32,217 nt of DNA from a virus. Numbering within the stretch: position 1 is the stretch's first letter; each line of letters begins with the position of its first letter. The notes beneath the pieces are model-generated. The model saw only the letters and a program-made list of their open reading frames with translations, was not told the origin of the DNA and searched no databases. Shown in pieces: positions 10,281 to 18,508 of the stretch. Location: positions 1-32,217 of the IMG/VR virus record IMGVR_UViG_3300024344_000074; one strand, written 5' to 3'. A program made the position numbers and the translations under genes.

Positions 10281-12464
10281 TTAATCACTAGTTACTAATG
10301 TGCCTGTTATACTTAATACAGTTAAAGGCAAGGGTTGAGTTTGTTGTATTGTTATTTGTCCTTCTCTATCCCATCCAAGATTAGTAACTCTTTTATCTCC
10401 TGTAAATGCTGGTATTGGCTCACCCATTTCATCTGCTGATGTTCTAAAAGGTAATTGGTCGCCATTAATTGTTACACCAACACTATTTAATAATCGCACG
10501 CTAACTTCATTATACCTTTTTTTTCGGCCTTGCGCAGTACCTGCTTGTGAACCAGCCTCTGGTTTCATTGTTTTTATTGTAGAAGTAAATCCTAAACCTA
10601 TCTCTATAGTTTTAGAACCAAAGCTGCTAGGCAAACTTACAGTGATTGCTCCATTGGTTACAGTCTGTGTAGGATAAACTGCATCATCTATAAGTATTTG
10701 TACTGTTTCGTTTTCTAGATGGTCTAGTCCTGTTACACTTGTAGACGAACCTGTAACTGTTCCTGATAAAGCAGAATCTTGATTTAGTGTACTATCTAAA
10801 TATTCTACATATTGTTTTGTAGCACTGTTTATTGTACGACTTACTATTAAATATGTTTGTTGCTCGTCTGCTTCTGCAATAGTAGAAACTGATTTGACTG
10901 CTGCACTTGTACCACCTAAAGTGTGTTTGTGCCATGCAACAATGTCTTGTGTTCTTAAATATGTCATACCAAGTAAAACACCATCATTTCTAACTGCCCA
11001 ATAAATAGAATCAGGTTCTTGTGCATAGTCTACATCTACGATGCCACCTTGCGTAATATGTTCTGAAAGCAATGTTAAATCTGGTGCTACATATGCATCG
11101 TCACCAAAGTTATATCCTAATTCTCTAAGCTTACGTTTTTGTCGTTGCACAAACAACACAGTGTTTCCAATTTGCACAGGTTGTGTTGTATGTGTTCCAT
11201 ATGTTGTTTGTTGTCTAATATTTACATTTCCAGGTTTAAGAGGCTCACCTGTTGGTCTACTTACAATAAATTCACCACCAGCAGTTCCTATGATTAAATC
11301 ACGTGCTGGTGCTAAAAACCTTATTACATTAACTTTGTTTGCAGCAATTGTATAAACAAATGCTTTTGCATCAGAGCTATCGCCTACATCAAAATTGTCA
11401 AAAAAACCAGATTCAGATGCAAATATAGTTTGTGGAAATGATGTTGTTCCACCATAAATTAATCGTTGTTCATAAAAAGTAACAGCTTTTGGAAACCCTG
11501 TTGTGTCCGAAAAAGTTCCTAGTTGCCAATCTGTTGATGCTGTTGATGAACCCATATCTACAAGTATTTCTATAGTAATATTTAATGTATCTGCAACTGC
11601 TGTTATTACACCATGGCCACTTACAAATCTAAGTAATCTACCAACATCAGTAGATTGAAAACCATCTCCATTATTAATACCAGTTGTAGCTGATGCAACG
11701 ACTGCAACTCCTGTGCCAACTGTATGTGATGCTGGGTTTAATGTTGTTGTTGTAGTATTAGTGTCTAAGTATGGTCCTTTTTCAAAAACTACATCTGCAA
11801 GTGTCCAAGATGTATGTCCTGTTCTTGATAACTTTTCTGGCTCATGTGAAGGATGTACTATATACATAACATCTGCTGATTGTGCAAACTGTAAATCAAA
11901 TACTTGTGCTGATGTATATGGTGTTGCAATTTCGTAAACCTTTGCTGCAGTACCACCTGACGTGTATGTAGTATAGTTAGTAGAATCTACACCTGACAAT
12001 TCAAATGTATTTGTTGTTACATTTGCTATTGTAAATCTTCTGCCATTTACTTCTGTCATACCACCTACGCTGTTAATCCAAACATCATCTCCATTACTGT
12101 AACCATGTGAAGTAACTGTAACGACTGCTGGGTTTGCTTTTGTAATAGCAGTAATAGCTTTAGTTGCTTCAGTAATCTGTCCTTGGTCTTTAAAAAATCT
12201 TATATAATTATTTCCAAATTCTAATATGTATGCTTGTTCGTCATTAAATTCAAAAGGTATTAATCTTGTAGTCGCAGACGAATCTTTTACTTCACAAATA
12301 AATCTAGAGCCATATCTTCTTGTAGCTCCACCTTGTGGGAACACAGTCATGTTTTCTAGTGTTTCTACACCATTAGGATATTTTTTAAAATCTACTTGAC
12401 CTGCTAACTTAGGACTTAGTTCCCCTGCAGTAAAATTTGTTTGTATTGGATGTACTCTAGCCAT
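10281..12464 (-). CDS. Tail nozzle protein, T7 gp12 (tail tubular protein B)-like
   Basis: A 727-aa protein whose N-terminus (NFTAGELSPKLAGQVDFKKY, residues about 10-29, then ENMTVFPQGGATRRYGSRF) is the hallmark of podoviral nozzle or 'stabilisation' proteins. The body is rich in beta-strand with Thr/Val/Gly repeats, as expected for a propeller-like nozzle that closes the tail tube. It follows the gp11-like adaptor directly; the adaptor stop and this ATG share bases (TAATG) and the ribosome site is AGGA. The length is close to T7 gp12 (about 794 aa). In the virion it would form the distal end of the short tail. Confidence 0.93.
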   Translation of the reverse strand: MARVHPIQTNFTAGELSPKLAGQVDFKKYPNGVETLENMTVFPQGGATRRYGSRFICEVKDSSATTRLIPFEFNDEQAYILEFGNNYIRFFKDQGQITEATKAITAITKANPAVVTVTSHGYSNGDDVWINSVGGMTEVNGRRFTIANVTTNTFELSGVDSTNYTTYTSGGTAAKVYEIATPYTSAQVFDLQFAQSADVMYIVHPSHEPEKLSRTGHTSWTLADVVFEKGPYLDTNTTTTTLNPASHTVGTGVAVVASATTGINNGDGFQSTDVGRLLRFVSGHGVITAVADTLNITIEILVDMGSSTASTDWQLGTFSDTTGFPKAVTFYEQRLIYGGTTSFPQTIFASESGFFDNFDVGDSSDAKAFVYTIAANKVNVIRFLAPARDLIIGTAGGEFIVSRPTGEPLKPGNVNIRQQTTYGTHTTQPVQIGNTVLFVQRQKRKLRELGYNFGDDAYVAPDLTLLSEHITQGGIVDVDYAQEPDSIYWAVRNDGVLLGMTYLRTQDIVAWHKHTLGGTSAAVKSVSTIAEADEQQTYLIVSRTINSATKQYVEYLDSTLNQDSALSGTVTGSSTSVTGLDHLENETVQILIDDAVYPTQTVTNGAITVSLPSSFGSKTIEIGLGFTSTIKTMKPEAGSQAGTAQGRKKRYNEVSVRLLNSVGVTINGDQLPFRTSADEMGEPIPAFTGDKRVTNLGWDREGQITIQQTQPLPLTVLSITGTLVTSD

Positions 12465-13042
12465 TATTTCCTGAAGTCAGTAAATGTATCTGAAACCAGG
12501 TCGTCCATAAAACTTTCTTGCCCATCAATAGCCCTAGCTTCTTTAAGCTTTCTTATATACAATACTTCCATTTGCTCCTGTAATTTTGCACTATTTGTTA
12601 CTGGATAGGCTAAATCTGCAGCTAAACGAGCTGTTAATGTATCTACAAATAAAGCATCAAATAGTGTTGGGTCTGTTATTTGTGCAATATACAAAATTCT
12701 AGCTGGACTTTCATCTGTTAATAATACTCTTCCTTGTCCTTCTAAATGTTCTATTTTATAAATGTAATCTTGATACTCCATTTGTAATACTCTTAAACAT
12801 AATGGACTTGTTGGTAGTGCATATTGATAAGAATATTCAAATGCTGGTGTATCTGAAAGTTGAGCTAATGTTGCTCTTGTTATTGCAAAGTTCCAAGGAT
12901 GCGCTCTTAAAACTAAATCTCTTGCTGGTGCATAAAATGCATTACATAATCTAGCTCTTTCTGTATCATCTGTAAGCGAAGTTATAGGGTCATCTCCTAA
13001 TCTTCTTAAAGCATTTGCACATATTGAAACTTCTGTTGCCAT
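12464..13042 (-). CDS. Head-tail adaptor, T7 gp11 (tail tubular protein A)-like
   Basis: A 192-aa protein starting MATEVSICANALRRLGDDPI, followed by an ERARLCNAFY...RDLVLRAHPWNFA block. This is the classical signature of gp11-type adaptors: an N-terminal helical bundle carrying the NAL..LG and HPW motifs. Such proteins form a ring between portal and nozzle. The length matches T7 gp11 (about 196 aa). The start is supported by GAGGAT just upstream. A perfect hairpin (13055-13072) separates it from the upstream capsid-decoration gene. Confidence 0.93.
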   Translation of the reverse strand: MATEVSICANALRRLGDDPITSLTDDTERARLCNAFYAPARDLVLRAHPWNFAITRATLAQLSDTPAFEYSYQYALPTSPLCLRVLQMEYQDYIYKIEHLEGQGRVLLTDESPARILYIAQITDPTLFDALFVDTLTARLAADLAYPVTNSAKLQEQMEVLYIRKLKEARAIDGQESFMDDLVSDTFTDFRK

Positions 13043-13054
13043 AATATCCTCAGA

Positions 13055-13072
13055 GGGTAGCCGAAACTACCC
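13055..13072 (-). other. Intercistronic hairpin after the capsid genes
   Basis: A perfect 6-bp stem (GGGTAG / CTACCC) with a TTTCGG loop when read on the minus strand. It lies in the 44-base gap between the decoration gene and the adaptor gene. No U-run follows, so it is not a textbook terminator. It may be a partial terminator, an RNase processing site or a 3'-end stabiliser that sets capsid mRNA apart from tail mRNA. Confidence 0.5.
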
Positions 13073-13086
13073 CCTTATTGTTGTTT

Positions 13087-13596
13087 TTAGTCTACAACAT
13101 ATGTAACGATAACTGATACATCACCAGCTGCTGCTGTTGCTGCTACGTTAGACATAGTTAAAGCAATTCTTAAAACTCCACCTGGGTCAGATGATAAACC
13201 ACCATCTTCCCATGCAAAATTAGAAACTGCATTAACGTTTCTAGCTTCGAAAGCAACTTCGACACCTGCTGTGTTTGCAGCTTGTAAAGTTGTTATAGCT
13301 GTTGCATAACAATCTTCATCAAGAACTGTACCATTCTCATAATAAAGACCTACGTTGGCTGCCAATGTTGGTGAACCATTAGAATCTAAATCGTCATTGA
13401 ATAGTTTGATTGATAATACTTTTGCATTAGATGGAATTTGTACCATCATTAATACATCATCATTATCAATGTCGCCTGTTCCTGCTGCAATCGTTCCACT
13501 TGCTACACGCATCCTGCCCTCTAAACTTCCTGTTTCTAGGAGTTCTCTAGGCGATGCGTCTAAAGCTGTAACTTCTACTGATTTAGCTGTTGCCAT
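13087..13596 (-). CDS. Probable capsid decoration or head protein (169 aa)
   Basis: A 169-aa, Ala/Val/Asp-rich, mostly beta-strand protein without cysteine-rich, membrane or catalytic motifs (ETGSLEGRMRVASGTIAAGTGDIDNDD near the N-terminus, DVSVIVTYVVD at the end). It lies immediately downstream of the major capsid gene with its own strong ribosome site (AGGAGGAAAG). Proteins of this size and position in related phages are often head-decoration or minor head proteins. The function is inferred from position and composition only. The hairpin downstream would leave it on the same abundant message as the capsid protein. Confidence 0.7.
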   Translation of the reverse strand: MATAKSVEVTALDASPRELLETGSLEGRMRVASGTIAAGTGDIDNDDVLMMVQIPSNAKVLSIKLFNDDLDSNGSPTLAANVGLYYENGTVLDEDCYATAITTLQAANTAGVEVAFEARNVNAVSNFAWEDGGLSSDPGGVLRIALTMSNVAATAAAGDVSVIVTYVVD

Positions 13597-13611
13597 TTTT
13601 CTTTCCTCCTA

Positions 13612-14475
13612 TTAACTCTCAGTACATTCAATCTCAACAACTTTTTCGTCTTCGATACGAGTTGCACCGATAGTCATTGACAAGAATACCTGTGTTGCAT
13701 AATTTTTGTCTGCTCTTTCAGATATTTTTGTATTAATATCTTGGCCTAGAGCAAGCCCGATACCAGATTGTGCAAAAGCTAATACTAATCTATTGCTTGA
13801 TGAATTAGTATCTAATCTTTCTGTTCTGATAAATTTGAATCCCATAAAGGTATCAATTTCACCTTGAACCAGAGCTTTAACAGAATTAAAGTCTGAAGAT
13901 GTGATTTGTGTTAATGCTAACAAATCTGATAGTTGTTTAGATGTTACAACGATACACCTTGGTTCTTCAGGGTCTACGCTGTTTGCATCTAAAATTTCTT
14001 TAGCCTCAATAAGTTTAGCAATTGTTAAACCTGCTGAGCCATGCACAATTTTTTGTGCAGATGGTAAAGCTACTGTTGTACCACCACTAACACCACCAAA
14101 AGCGTTTCCGCTAGCAGCATCAATGATTGCATCATCCATTGCTCTTCCCATTGCCCAAGCGCCAGCTTGTGCATATTCTGATTGTGGAGAAATTAACATT
14201 CTGATTTTATCTTCATTGTCAATTAAATCTGCCCAATCGTAATCATCCATAGTAACTCGTCTTCTAGAGTGTGGTGTGTCTACTCTTGGAGTGTCACTAT
14301 GTCTGGATGTTCTTTTTAGCGCAGCAGTTGAGCCAATTCTTTCAAAGTAATGAGATTTACCGACAACTGTTTCTGTACGGACTGCTTCTCTAAGTCTTGA
14401 ACCTTTTTGCTGTGCCAAATGAAATACGTTACTTTTGTACTGTTCGACAAAAGCTGTAGTTATTTGTGTTGACAT
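13612..14475 (-). CDS. Major capsid protein
   Basis: A 287-aa protein. The N-terminal pattern (AFVEQYKSNVFHLAQQKGSRLR), followed by TPHSRRRVTMDDYDWADLID and WAMGRAMDDAIIDAASGNAF, is typical of a widespread podoviral and siphoviral major capsid family with the HK97-like fold. It is preceded by the scaffold gene and followed by a likely decoration gene. It has a strong ribosome site (AAGGAGG) and a 137-base leader with its own extended -10 promoter, consistent with a need for high expression. No separate protease gene or clear pro-domain is seen; the scaffold is a separate gene. Confidence 0.93.
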   Translation of the reverse strand: MSTQITTAFVEQYKSNVFHLAQQKGSRLREAVRTETVVGKSHYFERIGSTAALKRTSRHSDTPRVDTPHSRRRVTMDDYDWADLIDNEDKIRMLISPQSEYAQAGAWAMGRAMDDAIIDAASGNAFGGVSGGTTVALPSAQKIVHGSAGLTIAKLIEAKEILDANSVDPEEPRCIVVTSKQLSDLLALTQITSSDFNSVKALVQGEIDTFMGFKFIRTERLDTNSSSNRLVLAFAQSGIGLALGQDINTKISERADKNYATQVFLSMTIGATRIEDEKVVEIECTES

Positions 14476-14513
14476 AACCTGTCCTCCTTAAAAAAATAAT
14501 GATGTTGCGGTTT

Positions 14514-14578
14514 TTATCCATAACGGGAAACCTAATTTTTAACGCCATCATGGCCACCACATCTGTTATCCTAACGGG
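14514..14578 (-). repeat. Duplicated element in the capsid-gene leader
   Basis: Two near-identical copies, TTATCCATAACGGG (14514-14527) and TTATCCTAACGGG (14566-14578) on the plus strand, differ by one base insertion. Between them is an odd palindrome GCCATGATGGC (minus strand, about 14544-14554). The whole lies in the untranslated leader between the promoter at 14596-14624 and the capsid ATG. It could be an RNA stability, processing or regulator-binding element. Confidence 0.45.
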
Positions 14579-14595
14579 CAGACTTTGGTATTTTA

Positions 14596-14624
14596 ATTAT
14601 AGCACAAGATAATTATTTTCCATA
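14596..14624 (-). promoter_or_regulatory. Extended -10 promoter for the capsid gene
   Basis: On the minus strand a perfect TATAAT (14601-14596) is preceded by TGC, giving TGnTATAAT, the extended -10 form. A weak -35 (TATGGA, 14624-14619) sits 17 bases upstream. It overlaps the end of the scaffold gene and would start transcription near 14589, giving the capsid gene extra transcripts. Confidence 0.5.
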
Positions 14625-15452
14625 GACTTTTTCGTGCAATTGTCTCATTCTTTCTACTGCACTTCTATGGTCTTTGTGTCCAGCATTAAAATATGGATTA
14701 CTTGGGTCTTGCATAATAGATTCTATTTCTGCTTTTGCATCCAATACTGATACAGCAACATTGTTGTTAGATGTGTTTTGTGCCATATCTTCTGTAACCT
14801 CTGAGCCAATGTTTGCAAGCATTTTTATAAATGCAGGATTATTTCCTAATTCTCCATTTACAGCTTCTTGCACTTCTTCATTGCCATATACTTGTAATGC
14901 TCTATGTGCTGCTCTTAAATTTTTATCGTACTCTACACCCCATTCTTTTTGTAGTGTAGTTTGCGCTTCTTCTCTACCAGCGTTTAATTCTGCAGCTTGA
15001 TATTGTGTTGCATTTTCTATGTTGTTTACTTGATAATCTATCAAAGCATTTACTTGCTCGTTATTTAGACCTATCTTGTGTGCAACTTCTTTAAACTCTG
15101 ATACTTGATTTTCTTCAAAAAACTGTGCATGAGTTTCTGGTATTTGCACTTCATACCCACTAGCTTCTTCTGGTCGTCCTAGCTTAGTGTATAACTCTGC
15201 TTTCTCCTCATCATTTTTTGGTATAGGTATTCTGCTACCTAATACTTTTTGTTGATGCACAACAGTTTTTGCAAGAGATTCAACATCTTTAAAATTTGCG
15301 AGTGTTGGGTCGCTTTGTAATTCTTGTGGCAAAGATGATTTCCAATCAGTTGCTGTTTGATTATCACTTATGCCAGACCCTAAAACAGAATCTCCTGATA
15401 CTTCTGTTTGTGGGTTGTCTGCCACTTCCGTGGTCATTGTTTCGTCAGCCAT
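14613..15452 (-). CDS. Capsid assembly scaffolding protein
   Basis: A 279-aa, very acidic protein with a disordered N-terminus (MADETMTTEVADNPQTEVSG), then DWKSSLPQELQSDPTLANFKDVESLAKTVVHQQKVLG. The LP.E....P.L..F..V..LAK..V..Q..LG motif is characteristic of podoviral scaffold proteins, and the Gly-Arg-Pro-Glu (LGRPEEASGYE) turn also recurs in this family. The C-terminus is helical and ends in basic residues (RRMRQLHEKVYGK type), as expected for a capsid-binding tail. It lies between portal and capsid genes, the usual place. The ribosome site AAAGGAGG supports this start, and the first 8 bases overlap the upstream Bbp19-like gene. Confidence 0.92.
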   Translation of the reverse strand: MADETMTTEVADNPQTEVSGDSVLGSGISDNQTATDWKSSLPQELQSDPTLANFKDVESLAKTVVHQQKVLGSRIPIPKNDEEKAELYTKLGRPEEASGYEVQIPETHAQFFEENQVSEFKEVAHKIGLNNEQVNALIDYQVNNIENATQYQAAELNAGREEAQTTLQKEWGVEYDKNLRAAHRALQVYGNEEVQEAVNGELGNNPAFIKMLANIGSEVTEDMAQNTSNNNVAVSVLDAKAEIESIMQDPSNPYFNAGHKDHRSAVERMRQLHEKVYGK

Positions 15453-15654
15453 TATTATTATCCTCCTTTAAAAGATTTAGTATTCTGACTATTACTGCTC
15501 TTTGCCCTTCCTTAAAAGCAGTTTCATAAGGGTCTTTACTAAAAGAACTCCTATGATAATAAGCTGAAAGTAAATCAGCTAAAACTCGCTCACCTTCTTT
15601 TGTACCAAAGGTAATCATGTAATCTTTTTTTTGTTGTTTTAAAGTATCGTCCAT
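15445..15654 (-). CDS. Bbp19-like small phage protein (69 aa)
   Basis: A 69-aa protein with the pattern FGTKEGERVLADLL...RSSFSKDPYETAFKEGQRAVIVRIL. This matches the small family often annotated as Bbp19-like and found just downstream of portal genes in many podoviruses (family named from memory). The role is unknown, probably accessory in head assembly. Its ATG shares bases with the portal stop (TAATG), so it is translationally coupled to the portal; its own 3' end overlaps the scaffold start. Confidence 0.82.
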   Translation of the reverse strand: MDDTLKQQKKDYMITFGTKEGERVLADLLSAYYHRSSFSKDPYETAFKEGQRAVIVRILNLLKEDNNNG

Positions 15655-17312
15655 TATTCAGGTAATACGTCCGCTTGCATTATTTCTTCCATGTTTGGAT
15701 TTTGTGTGGCTTCGTTCATAGCTTGTGCATTTGTTTTTGCAGTTTGTGCTTGTTGCGCTTGCATCATAGCTTCTGCTTGTGCTTGTTGTGCTGCTGCTCT
15801 TTCTTGTCTAATTTCTTCTACTTCGTCTTCACCTCTTAATACAGTTTTAGGTACACCTAATAAATTAGCTCTAGTTCTAATTGCCACATCATGATTTATA
15901 TTATCCATTATTGCAGGGTCTACTTGTCCTATATTCATAGCTAGTTGATACAATCTCTCTACTGCTACTGCTTCTTCCATACGCTGTGACCTTGCTAGTG
16001 GCCCTACAAAATCTACATCTATTTGTTGGTCTTGTATTATTTCAGGTGCAGGTAAAAAACCTCCTCCTCTGAGCATAATACCAAAAACTCTTTCTATAAG
16101 TGGATTTAAAAATTCTGATTGGAATCTACCAAGTGTAGGACCTAATAGTCTTTGCATAAGTTCGTATCTTACTTGTACTTCTGTAGCTGTCATTTGTGGT
16201 CCTTCTTGTAATTGTAGTTGGTCAGAATAATATGCTTGTCTAATAGCTTGTCTAAGTTGGTTTTCTTTCATATCTGTTAATTGAAAATTAGAACCTATTT
16301 GTAGAGGCACGACTGCTTCTCTATCTCTTACAACAGTTATACCACCAGGTGTCATTCTTACTTTGCCTATAACACCATCATCACCAACAAGTAATGGTGG
16401 GTCAATAGCTTTTGACCATGCTTTTAGTCCTAGCTCTACAGCTTTGTTTAATGTTTTTATATCTGGTAATGCATTAAAAGATGGAGAACGGCCATATGTT
16501 TCTCCAGTAGCTTTAGCCCATCTAGGTACAAGATATGGGAATTCATTATAGCCACCAGTTCTTACAATCATTTTATCTTGTTCGCAGATATGACATGAAT
16601 GAAAAGGCAGCTTAGTGTTTGATTTGCCAAACATTCTTTCATAGTCTTCTAATGGTTCTACTGCATGAATAAAATCAAATTCTTTATCTGGTTTTTCTCT
16701 CGATGCCTTTATTACTTTTTCGCCTAAGTTATCTTCGCCAAACTCTTGCACTGCTTGTCGAGCTGATAATTTATATCTTCTATATAATGTGTCTACATAA
16801 CCATCTACATTTTCTTGTATATAATATTCTGAAATGTGTAAAGTTCTAAAATGTATAAGACTTTCTTGGAAACCTTTTGCACCTTCTTCTATAAATAATG
16901 CTGCTGTTCCTATAGAACATATATCTAAATATGCTTCGTGTACTTCTGAATTAAAATTGGTTTCGTTAAAGATGTCATACATTCTTTTAGCAGAATCTTC
17001 TAACCACATTTGCACATCTCTTTCGTCATTTAAAAAAGTATCTCTTAATCTAATATGAAACCATTGCAAAGATGGTGATGTTAGAGTTCCTTGTAAACTT
17101 GCGGCTAACAAATTGTTTGCAGTTATGGCTGTAGAATCAAACAAGACCTCAGTTCTTTTCTCACCAGGTGAGCGAACAAAAGTAACATCTGCTTTACGTG
17201 GCATAACATAGTCAAGTATTTCTTGCCACTGGTCTTCCCAGTTACCTCTGTCACCTTCCATACGAGCTATAGCTGATTTGTAATGTTTAAACTTATCCAT
17301 AGAATCCGCCAA
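15654..17312 (-). CDS. Portal (head-tail connector) protein
   Basis: A 552-aa protein. The N-terminal region (WEDQWQEILDYVMPRKADV, LFDSTAITANNLLAASLQGTLTSP, WFHIRLRD) is the signature of the PF12236 head-to-tail connecting family of podoviral portals. The centre holds a clip/stem-like region (TGETYGRSPSFNALPDIKTLNK), and MTATEVQVRYEL..LLGPTLGRFQ precedes the C-terminus, which ends in a Gln/Ala/Met-rich tail. Twelve copies would form the packaging vertex that receives the terminase. The length fits T7 gp8 (about 536 aa). Its start overlaps the upstream 75-aa gene by 20 bases. Confidence 0.95.
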   Translation of the reverse strand: MADSMDKFKHYKSAIARMEGDRGNWEDQWQEILDYVMPRKADVTFVRSPGEKRTEVLFDSTAITANNLLAASLQGTLTSPSLQWFHIRLRDTFLNDERDVQMWLEDSAKRMYDIFNETNFNSEVHEAYLDICSIGTAALFIEEGAKGFQESLIHFRTLHISEYYIQENVDGYVDTLYRRYKLSARQAVQEFGEDNLGEKVIKASREKPDKEFDFIHAVEPLEDYERMFGKSNTKLPFHSCHICEQDKMIVRTGGYNEFPYLVPRWAKATGETYGRSPSFNALPDIKTLNKAVELGLKAWSKAIDPPLLVGDDGVIGKVRMTPGGITVVRDREAVVPLQIGSNFQLTDMKENQLRQAIRQAYYSDQLQLQEGPQMTATEVQVRYELMQRLLGPTLGRFQSEFLNPLIERVFGIMLRGGGFLPAPEIIQDQQIDVDFVGPLARSQRMEEAVAVERLYQLAMNIGQVDPAIMDNINHDVAIRTRANLLGVPKTVLRGEDEVEEIRQERAAAQQAQAEAMMQAQQAQTAKTNAQAMNEATQNPNMEEIMQADVLPE

Positions 17313-17520
17313 GCAAACTTTTTGAAGTTGTTGCTTCTTCTGTTAAACCCATGCCAGATGTTTTTATTAAGCTACCCATACCCATAGCTCTGCTTTTTCT
17401 AAACTTTGCTTGTTGTGCATCTAACTCTGCTTGTTTTCTAGCAGTTTCTCTTGCCTCAGCTCCGAAGTCAGGCATTTTAGGTTTTGGTGCGCCCATAATT
17501 AAATCTTTTACGCCACCCAT
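17293..17520 (-). CDS. Small virion-module protein with C-terminal ATTSKSLLGG motif (75 aa)
   Basis: A 75-aa protein of unknown function with a strong ribosome site (AAGGAGG) inside the end of the acetyltransferase gene. The N-terminus is Pro/Lys/Gly-rich (IMGAPKPKMPDFG), the middle is a charged Ala/Gln-rich helix (ARETARKQAELDAQQAKF), and the end reads ATTSKSLLGGFYG. Almost the same ending (ATTSKTLLGG) closes the 84-aa protein on the other side of the acetyltransferase gene. The shared tail suggests both bind the same partner, perhaps portal or terminase, or are both processed or modified. This is inference; no domain is recognised. Confidence 0.72.
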   Translation of the reverse strand: MGGVKDLIMGAPKPKMPDFGAEARETARKQAELDAQQAKFRKSRAMGMGSLIKTSGMGLTEEATTSKSLLGGFYG

Positions 17521-17933
17521 TTACAGTCCTCCTTTTGCATACCATACAAAATAATATCTTTAAGTTTATCATGTTTTTTTACAAAATTCTTTAAATATCC
17601 TTCTTTTTTAAAACCAACACCTTCAATTAGTCTTTGACTTCTTTTTTTGTCTGCATAACAAGTAGCAGTGACTCGCTGACATTTTGCTTGATTAAATATA
17701 TAATCAAACATTAATTTTATAAATCTTCGTTGAACGTGTTTAGGTGAATCAGAAGCTATATGAACATAAATGTTATTACCATCGTAGTTGCAAAAAAGTA
17801 TAACTCCTACTATGTTATCCCAGTCATCTAAGAAACCAATTGTAGTATACTCCTCAGTTTCTATTTCTGCCCTAGGTTGTAACCATTCATAAAATTTTTT
17901 ACTCCATGCTTGGTCTAATATTGGTCTAATCAT
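17508..17933 (-). CDS. GNAT-family N-acetyltransferase
   Basis: A 141-aa protein of GNAT size. Beta-strands around residues 30-60 lead to a region at about 65-80 where an acetyl-CoA-binding turn would lie, followed by a typical C-terminal block KRSQRLIEGVGFKKEGYLKN (residues about 97-116), the N/S-x-x-L-x-E-x-x-GF-x-x-EG motif of GNAT enzymes. The substrate is unknown; a phage protein or a host protein is equally possible. GNAT genes at this place between terminase and portal recur in related podoviruses, which suggests a virion or packaging role. The start codon shares bases with the stop of the 84-aa gene (TAATG), so translation is coupled. Confidence 0.82.
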   Translation of the reverse strand: MIRPILDQAWSKKFYEWLQPRAEIETEEYTTIGFLDDWDNIVGVILFCNYDGNNIYVHIASDSPKHVQRRFIKLMFDYIFNQAKCQRVTATCYADKKRSQRLIEGVGFKKEGYLKNFVKKHDKLKDIILYGMQKEDCKWVA

Positions 17934-18187
17934 TATCCGCCTAATAAAGTTTTGCTGGTTGTTGCTGAATCTTCTACACCCTGTGTGCCTGTTAACAAAG
18001 TAGAACCTTGTCCGTACTGTGACGCAAGTCTTCTTTGTGATGAAACATCTGGTTGTTTCATAAGGTCTTTGGGTTCTGGTGGTGTTATTTTCTTTTTTGA
18101 CTTTTTACCAAAGCCCATAACACCGCCTAATGCTTTGCCTGCAACAGAACCTATTATGCTAGTAAGAATAGATACTGGACTTCCCAT
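17933..18187 (-). CDS. Small virion-module protein with C-terminal ATTSKTLLGG motif (84 aa)
   Basis: An 84-aa protein with an N-terminal hydrophobic/glycine stretch (SILTSIIGSVAGKALGGVMGFG), which could be a membrane or virion-lumen helix. A strongly basic patch (GKKSKKK) follows, and the C-terminus ends ATTSKTLLGG. The tail is shared with the 75-aa protein two genes on. It is preceded by a 53-aa basic gene whose stop overlaps this ATG by one base. I do not recognise a named family. The short amphipathic N-terminus would suit a minor internal virion protein. Confidence 0.7.
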   Translation of the reverse strand: MGSPVSILTSIIGSVAGKALGGVMGFGKKSKKKITPPEPKDLMKQPDVSSQRRLASQYGQGSTLLTGTQGVEDSATTSKTLLGG

Positions 18188-18348
18188 TATGTTTTCCTCG
18201 CTTTTTTAGCAGTCTTTGCTGCTCTTTTAAAATTAGCTGCAGTTGGTGCGCCTTTAGTTCCAGGCTTTCTCATTTTTTCACCACTACCAGCTTTTATTCT
18301 TTTACGTTTTTTATGTATGTTTGCATACAATCCTGGTTTCTTTGCCAT
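18187..18348 (-). CDS. Small basic conserved phage protein (53 aa)
   Basis: Translating from the ATG at 18348 gives 53 residues beginning MAKKPGLYANIHKKRKRIKA and followed by GSGEKMRKPGTKGAPTAANF, ending in a Lys/Arg/Ala-rich tail. About a third of the residues are Lys or Arg. I recall very similar small proteins in many phages close to terminase and portal genes, but no function is established; DNA or RNA contact inside the head is plausible. Both ends are coupled: its ATG overlaps the preceding stop (TAATG) and its stop overlaps the next ATG. It is below common gene-length cut-offs. Confidence 0.82.
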   Translation of the reverse strand: MAKKPGLYANIHKKRKRIKAGSGEKMRKPGTKGAPTAANFKRAAKTAKKARKT

Positions 18349-18494
18349 TATTTCTTTTTCCTTTTCATGTTTTTCGCAATAGCTTTAGCTACAGTTTTTG
18401 GCATCTTTGGATTTTTTGCCATTAATTTTTTTGCACCATTCTTTTTTGGTGGCCTCCCTTTTTTACTTCCGTATGTTCCTTTTCCCATTGGCAT
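18348..18494 (-). CDS. Small basic conserved phage protein (48 aa)
   Basis: An ATG at 18494 with a strong ribosome site (AAAGGAGG) opens a 48-residue frame: MPMGKGTYGSKKGRPPKKNG, then a Lys/Ala-rich helix ending KRKKK. It is nearly half lysine and arginine, with a GRPPKK motif that resembles an AT-hook, so minor-groove binding to AT-rich DNA is possible. Similar short proteins recur beside terminase genes in marine podoviruses (from memory). It is coupled to the 53-aa gene through a shared TAATG. Confidence 0.78.
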   Translation of the reverse strand: MPMGKGTYGSKKGRPPKKNGAKKLMAKNPKMPKTVAKAIAKNMKRKKK

Positions 18495-18508
18495 AATAAT
18501 ACCCTCCT

